A program made the translations under genes and the position numbers. DNA of 15,800 nucleotides. Source: JAKBCQ01 sp021807585 (lineage in GTDB: Bacteria; Planctomycetota; Planctomycetia; Isosphaerales; Isosphaeraceae). The stretch's first letter is position 1, and every line of letters begins with the position of its first letter. The notes beneath the pieces were generated by a model. That model saw only the letters and a list, made by a program, of their open reading frames with translations, was not told where the DNA came from and did no database searches. Of this stretch, positions 1-6,928 are shown in pieces. The DNA is taken from assembly GCA_027325115.1 (NCBI GenBank), contig DAHWFG010000410.1:1-15800 (forward strand), in the 5' to 3' direction.

Positions 1-1814
1 CCGCGGCGATCGCGCTCGGCTGGGGAGTTCAGCTCACGCTTGGCCACTATCAGATTCAGATGTGGACCGCGGGGCTCGCGCTTTTCACGGGTTGGTGGCG
101 CGTCGTCGCCGATCGCAAGCCTCGCCGCCGCGCCGCGGCGCTCTGCCTCGCGCTCGCGTGGGGCGCGGTGATCGCCGCGGTTCCGCTGCTTTTAAGTGAA
201 CGATTCCTGGTCGCGGTCGGGATGACTCGTCGGTCGTTTCATGATCTTTCTTATTACGCCTTCCCTTCCGAAAACTGGGTCGAGGCGTTCATCCCCGAAC
301 TCTTCCGAGGGCTCAGGGGAGGTCCCGACAACGCCGCGTATTGGACGACGCGGAGGTCGTCGGGCTACGAAGCATGTTTGTATATCGGTACGATTCCTCT
401 CATACTGGCGTTTGTGGGTTTGTTTCGTCGCGATCGCCCTCGCGGGCTCTCCCCCTGGTATTATTTGATCGGCATATCCTTGTTTCTGGCGATCTTGCCG
501 CTCGTCTCTCCCGCGGCGTATCGGTATTTGCTCACGATTCCCGGGATCGGGTTCTTCCGAGCCCCGGGGCGATACACGTTGATCGCGATGCTGGGATTGT
601 CGTTGTTGGCGGGATCGGGGTTCGACCGCTCGATCGGTCGCGATCGCTTTCGCGCGGGGCTCGCGCTCGCGATCTTCGTCGCGATTGTCGCGTTCGATCG
701 ATGTGTCGTGTTGGGTAAACACGGGGGACTCTCGGCTCAATACATCGGAGACGGTTGGAGCGCGATTCAACGCATCGGCCTCGGCGCCCGGGTCGCCGCG
801 GCGGCGTTCTGCTGGACGCTCGGACTCGTCGTCGTCACCCTATGGCGAAAGCGAAAAATCTCGCCCCTCGTCCCGCTCGCGATCGCCTCGGGTGAGCTTA
901 TCGTTCTTTTTTATACATCAACAACAGTTTGGGGTTTACGCGTACGCATACCGGAAGACAGTCCCGTCTTCTCGCGGCTTTCCCAGGAGCGCGACGTCGG
1001 TCGGATCGCGGGCTTTTTGGAAAACGTGCCGATCTTCGCCGGATTCACCCCCGCTCGTCCGTACCTGGTGCAAAACCTGCCGCAACCTCAATCGTGGCTC
1101 TCGGCGGCGAATTTCGCGGCGGCGACCGCCGATCCCGCCGCCGCGCGGCTGCTGCGACGCTACGGAGTGACGCACGGCGTCTGGAGCGTTCCCGTACAAA
1201 CGAAAGACGTCCGCGTGCTTTATCAAGGCCCCGATTCCGCGCTCGATCAATTGATCACTCCGGGCCCGCGAGAACCGTTCCGCCGCACATGGACGCTCGT
1301 GCGCTATCCCGAGGCTTTTCCTCGAGTTCGTCCGGCGATCCGCGTGCTTCGATCGTCGGGAGATCGCGAGATATTTGAATCTTTTCAATGGAATGATTCG
1401 ATCGACGAGGCGCGGCTCGGCCCCCAAGCCGACGAGCCTCCCGCCGTTCTCGCTCGATCGGCTCGCGTCGTCGCGTCGGATGGAAGAACGACGATCGTCG
1501 ATACCGACGGGGCGTGCCTGCTTGTAATCGATCGATTGTACGACGAGGGCTGGCAAGCTCGAATCGATCGGCGAGAAACCGCTCGCGTCGAACGCGTAGA
1601 CGGCGGAATCATGGGGGTTTGGATCAAGAAAAGCGGTTCGACGAACGTCACTCTGCGGTATCGCCCCGCGGGGCTTTGGTACGCCGCGGCGATATCGGTT
1701 TTCGCGTGTGTGGCCGCGGCCGTCGCGATCACGGTCTCGATCGTTCGCGCTCTTTTGAGAAAAGCCGAATCGACAAAGCGGGCCGGCCCTACGGCCGAAG
1801 CGCACGAGGATTGA
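1..1814 (+). CDS. YfhO-like multi-membrane protein, 3' part (5' end outside window)
   Basis: The frame is open from base 3 and reads straight into the window edge, so the gene starts upstream and the first in-window ATG at 60 is probably not its start. Just before that ATG the frame encodes LTLGHYQIQMWTA, which resembles the 'GHPQ' loop of bacterial YfhO-type membrane proteins (PF09586). Several hydrophobic helices follow in the first 300 residues. Next comes a soluble, probably extracytoplasmic domain, and then the typical C-terminal beta-rich segment with YDEGWQARIDRR and a RYRPAG motif. A final membrane helix sits at about 1671-1760. YfhO relatives are thought to act in glycosylation or cell-surface polysaccharide assembly at the membrane; the substrate here is unknown. 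The gene ends 163 bases before the next start and is probably a separate transcription unit. The family call is fairly sure, the function is not. Confidence 0.75.
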   Translation, partial: AAIALGWGVQLTLGHYQIQMWTAGLALFTGWWRVVADRKPRRRAAALCLALAWGAVIAAVPLLLSERFLVAVGMTRRSFHDLSYYAFPSENWVEAFIPELFRGLRGGPDNAAYWTTRRSSGYEACLYIGTIPLILAFVGLFRRDRPRGLSPWYYLIGISLFLAILPLVSPAAYRYLLTIPGIGFFRAPGRYTLIAMLGLSLLAGSGFDRSIGRDRFRAGLALAIFVAIVAFDRCVVLGKHGGLSAQYIGDGWSAIQRIGLGARVAAAAFCWTLGLVVVTLWRKRKISPLVPLAIASGELIVLFYTSTTVWGLRVRIPEDSPVFSRLSQERDVGRIAGFLENVPIFAGFTPARPYLVQNLPQPQSWLSAANFAAATADPAAARLLRRYGVTHGVWSVPVQTKDVRVLYQGPDSALDQLITPGPREPFRRTWTLVRYPEAFPRVRPAIRVLRSSGDREIFESFQWNDSIDEARLGPQADEPPAVLARSARVVASDGRTTIVDTDGACLLVIDRLYDEGWQARIDRRETARVERVDGGIMGVWIKKSGSTNVTLRYRPAGLWYAAAISVFACVAAAVAITVSIVRALLRKAESTKRAGPTAEAHED

Positions 1815-1869
1815 CTCGTCGCGTTCAAAATCGAACAATCGCTTCGAAAGCACGCGGGTCATGACGTTT

Positions 1870-1905
1870 TTGACACTTCCAATACGCTTTTTTAAGAACT
1901 ATAAT
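1870..1905 (+). promoter_or_regulatory. candidate promoter for the sensor kinase
   Basis: A perfect TATAAT hexamer lies at 1900-1905, in a short AT-rich stretch that stands out from the GC-rich surroundings. A perfect TTGACA lies at 1870-1875, but the gap is 24 bases, much longer than the usual 16-18. The -10 element may therefore work with a poorer -35 near 1877. It is 72 bases upstream of the preferred kinase start at 1978, in the only sizeable gap before that gene. Confidence 0.35.
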
Positions 1906-1977
1906 ATCGGATGAGGAAAAACCGTCTGGTTGAGCGCGGCGCTTCGGTTGGAATCTTCCGAGATGGAGCTTGGTTTG

Positions 1978-3180
1978 ATGAAGATAATCGCAATCTTGAA
2001 CTGGTTCAGCGGCGGCGAAACCCCGTATATGAATCTCGTGCACTGCATGAACCACGACTGGTTCTGGATCGGCGCGACGATCGCGCTTGATCTCTCGATA
2101 GCGATCGGTTACGCGATCATTGCGCTTCATTGGCGGCGTAACGAGCGAAACGCGCCCGATTCTCAAGCCAAGAACGCGCTCTCATCGATGAGAAATATCT
2201 TCATTCTTTGTGGTACATGCGGATATTTATTTATACCAATTAAAATGTATTGGCCGGCGTGGCGGTTGTACGATTTGTTTTTGGCGTGCTTGGTTTATTA
2301 TACATGGAAATATGTTTGGAAAGCGAAAGATTTATCGGTGATCTATCGTGAGATTGAGCGATCGGCGAAGCTCGAGCGCGAGCTCGCGGAGGCTCGGCTT
2401 GAATCGGAGCGAAAGAGTTTTTTCTTAAATGCGATCAGCCATGATTTACGAACGCCGATCAACGGACTGGTGTTGCAGGCGCATCTCGCGGATATGTCGC
2501 TCGAAGCCGACGATACCGACGCTGCGAGAGAGGCGATCGAGTCGCTCAAGGCGAGCGCCGCGGCGACCGCCGAAACGCTCGGCGAATTCATGGAATTGGG
2601 TCGATTGGGATGGGAAAACACGACGAATCGACTGGAGACGTTCGCGATCGACGAACTCGTCGATCGAGCGTCTCGAGGCTTCATCGCAACCGCGAAAGCG
2701 GCGGGTTTATCGCTTTCGATCGCCGCCGAAACGCACGCTCAGATCCGTTCGGATCGATTGAAAATCGACCGCATACTCCGCAATCTCATCGGCAACGCGA
2801 TCAAATATACAAAAAAAGGAGGCGTCTCAATATTATTATCCATCAAAAATCATGATTTATTGATTGATATCGTCGATTCGGGAGTGGGAGTGGCGCCGGA
2901 ACATCGCGATCGGATCTTCGAGGAATTTTTTCAGGTGAATAATCGTGAACGCGATCGTCAAAAAGGATTCGGCCTGGGATTGCCGATCTCGCGCCGGCTT
3001 GCCGAGCAGTTGGGTGGATCAATCGTTCTCGACGGCGACATTGGTCGAGGGAGCCGTTTCACTCTTATGTTACCCGGAGTCGTTGTTTCCCAAGAATCCG
3101 CCGACGCGCTCCGCGACGACGACGCGTCGAACCGCGGCGGGACAAGCGACCAAAAAATCGGTGCTTCTTGTCGAGGATGA
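1978..3180 (+). CDS. membrane sensor histidine kinase with ethylene-receptor-like input domain
   Basis: The 400-residue kinase starts at ATG 1978, which has GGAG nine bases upstream; a TTG at 1930 and an ATG at 1963 are alternatives. Three membrane helices span about residues 28-50, 72-92 and 96-114. They align with the plant ETR1 sensor: Asp38, Tyr45 and Cys78 match ETR1 Asp25, Tyr32 and Cys65 with identical spacing, but the position of copper ligand His69 is Gly82. The third helix is followed by a coiled linker (KDLSVIYRE). The catalytic part is complete: H box with phospho-acceptor His155 (SHDLRTP), N box Asn269/Asn273, G1 box D300-SG-VG, and G2 box GFGLGL at 330-335. After residue 367 the tail is low in structure and ends inside the receiver gene. 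Without the one-base frame difference at the A6 run 3152-3157, kinase and receiver would be one hybrid protein. The kinase call is certain; the ligand is unknown. Confidence 0.93.
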   Translation: MKIIAILNWFSGGETPYMNLVHCMNHDWFWIGATIALDLSIAIGYAIIALHWRRNERNAPDSQAKNALSSMRNIFILCGTCGYLFIPIKMYWPAWRLYDLFLACLVYYTWKYVWKAKDLSVIYREIERSAKLERELAEARLESERKSFFLNAISHDLRTPINGLVLQAHLADMSLEADDTDAAREAIESLKASAAATAETLGEFMELGRLGWENTTNRLETFAIDELVDRASRGFIATAKAAGLSLSIAAETHAQIRSDRLKIDRILRNLIGNAIKYTKKGGVSILLSIKNHDLLIDIVDSGVGVAPEHRDRIFEEFFQVNNRERDRQKGFGLGLPISRRLAEQLGGSIVLDGDIGRGSRFTLMLPGVVVSQESADALRDDDASNRGGTSDQKIGASCRG

Positions 3181-3493
3181 CTCCGCGACCGCGAAAGCGA
3201 TGTCTCAGATCCTGCGGCGGATGGGGCACGAAGTCGATCACGTCGGCACGGTCGCCGAGGGGATCGTGCGTTCCGCAAGTCGACACGACGTCGTCATCCT
3301 CGACCTCATGCTCCCCGACGGCGACGGTATCGACGTCCTCGCCGCGATCCGCGCAGCGAATCCCTCGACGCGTGTCGTCGTCACCACGGGAATGAGCGAC
3401 CCCGATCGACTCGCCGCCGTCGCCGCCTTGCAACCCGATCTCGTCCTCCTCAAACCGATCGAAATCGATCAACTTCTCAATATGCTTAAATAA
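3161..3493 (+). CDS. receiver-domain response regulator, or receiver half of a hybrid kinase
   Basis: This is a single CheY-like receiver domain with no output domain. From GTG 3161 it is 110 residues: acidic cluster Glu5-Asp6-Asp7, phospho-acceptor Asp48 in VVILDLMLPDGDG, Thr75/Thr76, and the conserved Lys98 in LLKPI. The domain begins almost at the GTG, which leaves no N-terminal slack. A TTG at 3083 would give a 26-residue leader, but its GGAG is only three bases away. The frame stays open much further upstream, where it is a shadow of the kinase. The gene overlaps the kinase 3' end in the +1 frame, so the two are either translationally coupled or one broken or mis-sequenced hybrid histidine kinase. 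Phosphotransfer from the upstream kinase is the natural expectation. The domain is certain; the true 5' end is not. Confidence 0.85.
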   Translation: MLLVEDDSATAKAMSQILRRMGHEVDHVGTVAEGIVRSASRHDVVILDLMLPDGDGIDVLAAIRAANPSTRVVVTTGMSDPDRLAAVAALQPDLVLLKPIEIDQLLNMLK

Positions 3494-3529
3494 TCTGCAT
3501 ATATATTTTTCAGTAACACCTGAATCGCA

Positions 3530-5239
3530 TCAAGCGATCCGTTCAAGTTCCTCGGCGAGCGTGTTCATCAGGGGTTCGATCGTCTCGACGCCGAAATCGA
3601 ATCGGGCGCCCGCGGCCGCGAACAGCTCGGGAAGCGGCCTGCTTCCCCCCAAAGCGAGCGCGGCGCGATACGCCGCGACCGCGCCTCGACGGTCGTCAAG
3701 CGAACGTCGCCAAATTTGCAACGCCCCCAACTGCGCGATCCCGTATTCAATGTAATAAAAAGGATACAAGAAAATATGCAATTGTTTGTGCCATGAACCG
3801 CCCCGCGTCTCGTCGTGGCCGGTCCAATCGACGATTCCGCCGAAGCGCCGATCGAGTTCGATCCAACGATCGCGTCGTTTTTGGCGGTCGGCGGCGGGGT
3901 TCGCGTAAATCCAGTGCTGAAACGCGTCGACGGTCGCGATCCAGGGCATGATTAAAACGATTCCTTCAAGCAACCGCCGATACGATCGATCGGCGTCGTC
4001 GGGCGAATAAAACATCGCCAAATTTCGGGCGCCCAACAATTCCATCGACATCGAAGCGACCTCGCAAAACTCGATCGGCGCCTCGCGATACGCCGCCAAC
4101 GGCTCGCCGCGGCATTCGAGCGTGTGAAACGCGTGCCCCCCCTCGTGTAAAAGCGTCCGAACGTCGCCGTCGAGACCGACCGCGTTCATAAAGATAAACG
4201 GCAGCCGGTCGTCCTCGAACGTCGTCTGATAACCCCCCGGCGCCTTCCCCTTGCGGTTCTCCAAATCGAGCAATCCGTGCGTTCTTAGATATTCAAATCT
4301 TTCACCCAATTCGACGTCGACCTCATCAAAAATCGCTTTTGTTCGAACGGCAAGTTCATCCACATTCTTAAATGGACGAAGCGGCTCGCGACCGAACGGA
4401 TCGACCGTGAGATCCCACGGACGAAGCGTTTCGACCCCCATCGCCCGCCGCCTTCGCTCTAAAATCCGATCCGCAAGCGGCACGACGACCCGCTCGATCG
4501 CGTCTTGAAAACGCTCGGCCTCGGCCACGCCGTAATCGAACCGCTCCCGCGCGCGATACGCGTAATCCACGTAATTCGAAAAACCGGCCTCGTGCGCGAC
4601 CTCGGTCCGCAATTCAACCATCCTGTCGAAGAGATCGTCGAGCGCCTCTCGGTCGACCGCACGCCGCGAAGCGACCAGCTCCCACGCCTCTTTCCGCAAC
4701 GATCGATCGGGCTCTTCCAGAATCGGCGCCATCTGAGCCGGAGTCTTTTCCTCGCCGCGAAACATCACCGTCATCGCGCCGATCGTCTTCTGATAACGCT
4801 GCTCAAGCTCGGCGAGCTCGGTCTCACGCGAGACGTTCGAGGCCCGGAACAACGAGCGACGGTTCTCCTCGGCTCGATCAAAGACGAAAAATCGATCGCG
4901 GGAAAGCTCTAATCGAAACGGATTATCCAAATATTTTGACCGCATCGCATCTCGAACCGGCTTGAGCTTGGGCTCGATCTCACGCACAAAAGCGAGATGC
5001 GCCGACTCGCGCTCTGGATCGTCGGTTTGCTGCGTCATCGCCACGTTCCGCCGAACCCCCTCCTGCGAAACCGCCGCGTTGAGCTCGCCGCACGCCTCCA
5101 ACCAGATTTCGAGATCCGCCGCCGATTCGATCCGCCAATCCAACAACTTCCGATACCAGGGCTCGATCGATTCCCAAGTCTCAAGCGAAAGCGAATCCGG
5201 AAGCCGACGACGCGGGAACTTTTCAGGTGTGTATGTCAT
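3530..5239 (-). CDS. M3-family oligoendopeptidase (PepF-like zinc metallopeptidase)
   Basis: This 569-residue protein is the usual length for M3 oligoendopeptidases, which cut short peptides in the cytoplasm. The zinc site is intact: HEGGH at residues 365-369 with the catalytic Glu366. A likely third ligand is Glu393, 24 residues beyond the second histidine in FCEVASMSME, close to the spacing in thimet oligopeptidase. No signal peptide is visible. The long helical N-terminal half (residues about 20-300) is typical of the family. The ATG at 5239 lacks a clear Shine-Dalgarno sequence, but no better start precedes the family-like sequence. The gene lies 39 bases downstream of the small membrane protein on the same strand and probably shares its transcript. 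It converges with the receiver gene across a 36-base gap with no obvious terminator. A role in peptide recycling is inferred from the family. Confidence 0.93.
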   Translation of the reverse strand: MTYTPEKFPRRRLPDSLSLETWESIEPWYRKLLDWRIESAADLEIWLEACGELNAAVSQEGVRRNVAMTQQTDDPERESAHLAFVREIEPKLKPVRDAMRSKYLDNPFRLELSRDRFFVFDRAEENRRSLFRASNVSRETELAELEQRYQKTIGAMTVMFRGEEKTPAQMAPILEEPDRSLRKEAWELVASRRAVDREALDDLFDRMVELRTEVAHEAGFSNYVDYAYRARERFDYGVAEAERFQDAIERVVVPLADRILERRRRAMGVETLRPWDLTVDPFGREPLRPFKNVDELAVRTKAIFDEVDVELGERFEYLRTHGLLDLENRKGKAPGGYQTTFEDDRLPFIFMNAVGLDGDVRTLLHEGGHAFHTLECRGEPLAAYREAPIEFCEVASMSMELLGARNLAMFYSPDDADRSYRRLLEGIVLIMPWIATVDAFQHWIYANPAADRQKRRDRWIELDRRFGGIVDWTGHDETRGGSWHKQLHIFLYPFYYIEYGIAQLGALQIWRRSLDDRRGAVAAYRAALALGGSRPLPELFAAAGARFDFGVETIEPLMNTLAEELERIA

Positions 5240-5278
5240 TATTCAATAAGCTCGTTGATTTGACGGCGGGAGTCGCCG

Positions 5279-5578
5279 TCATTCGACCGATACTTGAATC
5301 AATTGGAGACCGAGCCAAAACAGCCCGTTCATCACGAGCGAGGCGATCGCCAGAACGGCGATCGTCGCCGTCACCGCCTCGAAATACTGACCGGGGCGGT
5401 TGGCGTGCCCGATCGCCGCGATCGTTTGAAATAATATCAGAAGAGCCGCGGTCCCGAGCGCCGTTTCCCCCAACCCCATCACAAAAACAACCATGCTCAC
5501 GCGACCGACCGGGTCTCGCATCAGAACCAGCACCAGTGCGACCACTAAGATCGCCGTGAGCATGTGCCAAAGTCGCAT
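5279..5578 (-). CDS. small conserved membrane protein (MRLWH family)
   Basis: This 99-residue protein starts at ATG 5578, with a strong AGGAAGG five bases upstream. That signal rules out the longer open frame reaching to 5794. It begins MRLWHMLTAILVVALVLVL. I count three hydrophobic segments: about residues 4-19, 26-48 (VSMVVFVMGLGETALGTAA onward) and 68-92. Short charged loops include RDPVGR and HANRPGQ. I recognise this pattern (MRLWH..., RDPVGRV, GLGE) as a small uncharacterised protein that recurs in Planctomycetota; that is recollection, not a search. Its molecular role is unknown. It precedes the M3 peptidase by 39 bases and is divergent from the sugar isomerase, with 214 bases between the two starts that presumably hold both promoters. 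Confidence 0.78.
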   Translation of the reverse strand: MRLWHMLTAILVVALVLVLMRDPVGRVSMVVFVMGLGETALGTAALLILFQTIAAIGHANRPGQYFEAVTATIAVLAIASLVMNGLFWLGLQLIQVSVE

Positions 5579-5792
5579 CGATCCTTCCTCGGATTGAACG
5601 AACGCGCGGCCGAGTTCATGAAAAAAGTGAAGGAGATCGCACAAGAAATCCGTTAAGGTAAGTCGTCTTCCCCCCGAGCGGATCGAACCGGTTCCGAGGC
5701 CCCCGGTTCCTGAACAACCGACCGAAATCCCCCGCTCGATTATGCCGACAAGATGCGGGCTTTGACTCTCGATTCTAGGAGATTCGCCTACC

Positions 5793-6842
5793 ATGGCAAA
5801 TCAATCGCATCCCACGCAATATCGCTTCTCGTTCGGCCCCTGGAATATCAGCACCGGCGCCGATCCATTCGGCCCCGCCGTTCGAACCGAACTCCCCTTC
5901 GCCGATAAACTCCGATCGTACAAAAAACTCGGTTTCGACGCCGTTCAATTTCACGACGACGATATCGTTCCCGCCGATCTTGATTGGAACGCCACCCAAA
6001 AGGGAGTCGCCGCGGTCCAATCCATCCTCGACGGCGAAGGGCTCTTTGTCGAGATCGTCGCTCCCAGACTGTGGGAAGACGCACGCACAATCGACGGCGC
6101 CTTCACCTCGAACAACCCCGCCGATCGACGCTACGCGCTCGACCGCTCCAAACGATGCGTCGACATCGCCCGCGCGATCGGCTGCAAAAACTACGTCCTC
6201 TGGCTCGCCCGCGAAGGAACCTATATCCGCGAGGCCAAAGACGCCAAAACCGCGATCGGACGAATCGCCGACGCCTGGAACGCCGTCCTCGAACACGACC
6301 CCGAAATCCGCGTCCTCGGCGAGGCCAAACCCAACGAGCCGATGGATCAAGCATACCTCCCCACCGTCGGCCATATGATCGGACTCGCCTACAAAACCGT
6401 CGACCCCGATCGATCGGGAGTCCTCATCGAATCGGCGCACTCGCTCCTCGCGGGGCTCGACCCCGCCGACGACATGGCGTACGCGCTTTACCATAATAAA
6501 CTTTGGAGTGTTCATTTAAACGATCAAAATGGTCTCAAATACGATCAAGACAAAGTCTTTGGATCGGTCGATCTTCGCCGCGCCTTCAACCAGGTTTGGA
6601 CGCTCGAAACCAACGGTTACGGCAAAAACGGCGAGTGCGTCGGCCTCGACGTCAAGGCGATGCGAACCACCACGCTCGAAGAATCGACGTTCCATCTGGC
6701 GCACTCGAAAACGATGTTCCTCAGGCTGCTCGAAGTCGTTCGCTCGATCGATCACAAACGCGTCGAATCGCTCCGCGCCGAACGACGCTACGAACAACTC
6801 GAAATGCTCGTCCTCGAAACGCTCCTCGGTCGATCCAAATAA
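5793..6842 (+). CDS. xylose-isomerase-like TIM-barrel sugar isomerase
   Basis: The 349-residue protein starts at ATG 5793, with AGGAG 11 bases upstream. It aligns along its length with type I xylose isomerases, cytoplasmic enzymes that interconvert aldoses and ketoses using two divalent metals. Equivalents of the active site are present: His54 and Asp57 in QFHDDD, Glu177 and Lys179 in GEAKPNEP, Glu213 and His216 in LIESAH, Asp251 and Asp253 in KYDQD, and Asp286 in GLDVK. The one ligand that differs is His241 in SVHLNDQNG, where xylose isomerases have Asp; rhamnose-isomerase-type enzymes carry a His at the comparable site. The substrate could therefore be xylose, rhamnose or another sugar. No kinase or transporter for a sugar is next to it. 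It converges with the beta-lactamase/NamZ fusion gene. Confidence 0.85.
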   Translation: MANQSHPTQYRFSFGPWNISTGADPFGPAVRTELPFADKLRSYKKLGFDAVQFHDDDIVPADLDWNATQKGVAAVQSILDGEGLFVEIVAPRLWEDARTIDGAFTSNNPADRRYALDRSKRCVDIARAIGCKNYVLWLAREGTYIREAKDAKTAIGRIADAWNAVLEHDPEIRVLGEAKPNEPMDQAYLPTVGHMIGLAYKTVDPDRSGVLIESAHSLLAGLDPADDMAYALYHNKLWSVHLNDQNGLKYDQDKVFGSVDLRRAFNQVWTLETNGYGKNGECVGLDVKAMRTTTLEESTFHLAHSKTMFLRLLEVVRSIDHKRVESLRAERRYEQLEMLVLETLLGRSK

Positions 6843-6874
6843 AAGAAACGTCGCCCGATCGTTCAAGCCGATCT

Positions 6875-6928
6875 CGTGAAAATCTCTATATTTATATCTT
6901 ACTATTTATAGATAAGATATTTTTCACG
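6875..6928. terminator. large AT-rich hairpin between convergent genes, candidate bidirectional terminator
   Basis: The inner stem is ATATCTTA (6894-6901) with TAAGATAT (6913-6920) around an 11-base loop. Contiguous with it on the right, TTTTCACG (6921-6928) can pair with CGTGAAAA (6875-6882), leaving an 11-base bulge on the left arm. The right arm lies in the last codons of the minus-strand fusion gene, whose stop codon is in the loop. Its position between two converging genes suits transcription termination in both directions, but the stem is AT-rich and no long U-tract follows on either side. Confidence 0.35.

Noticed and set aside
936..1862. 308-codon open frame on the minus strand inside the YfhO-like gene (and a similar one at 192-770)
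   Set aside because: Arg/Asp/Ser-rich shadow of the plus-strand gene with no domain, no ribosome site and no hydrophobic pattern. Abundant palindromic codons such as CGATCG keep both strands open.
5594..5647. Tiny plus-strand frame from TTG 5594 (MNERAAEFMKKVKEIAQEIR)
   Set aside because: It looks helical, but it is only 20 codons and lacks a ribosome site; nothing else supports it.
5685..5694. Perfect 10-base palindrome GAACCGGTTC in the divergent intergenic gap
   Set aside because: It could be an operator, but one short palindrome in GC-rich DNA is expected by chance and no second copy is seen.
5579..5794. N-terminal extension of the small membrane protein to a start at 5794
   Set aside because: The extension has no recognisable features and a strong AGGAAGG precedes ATG 5578.
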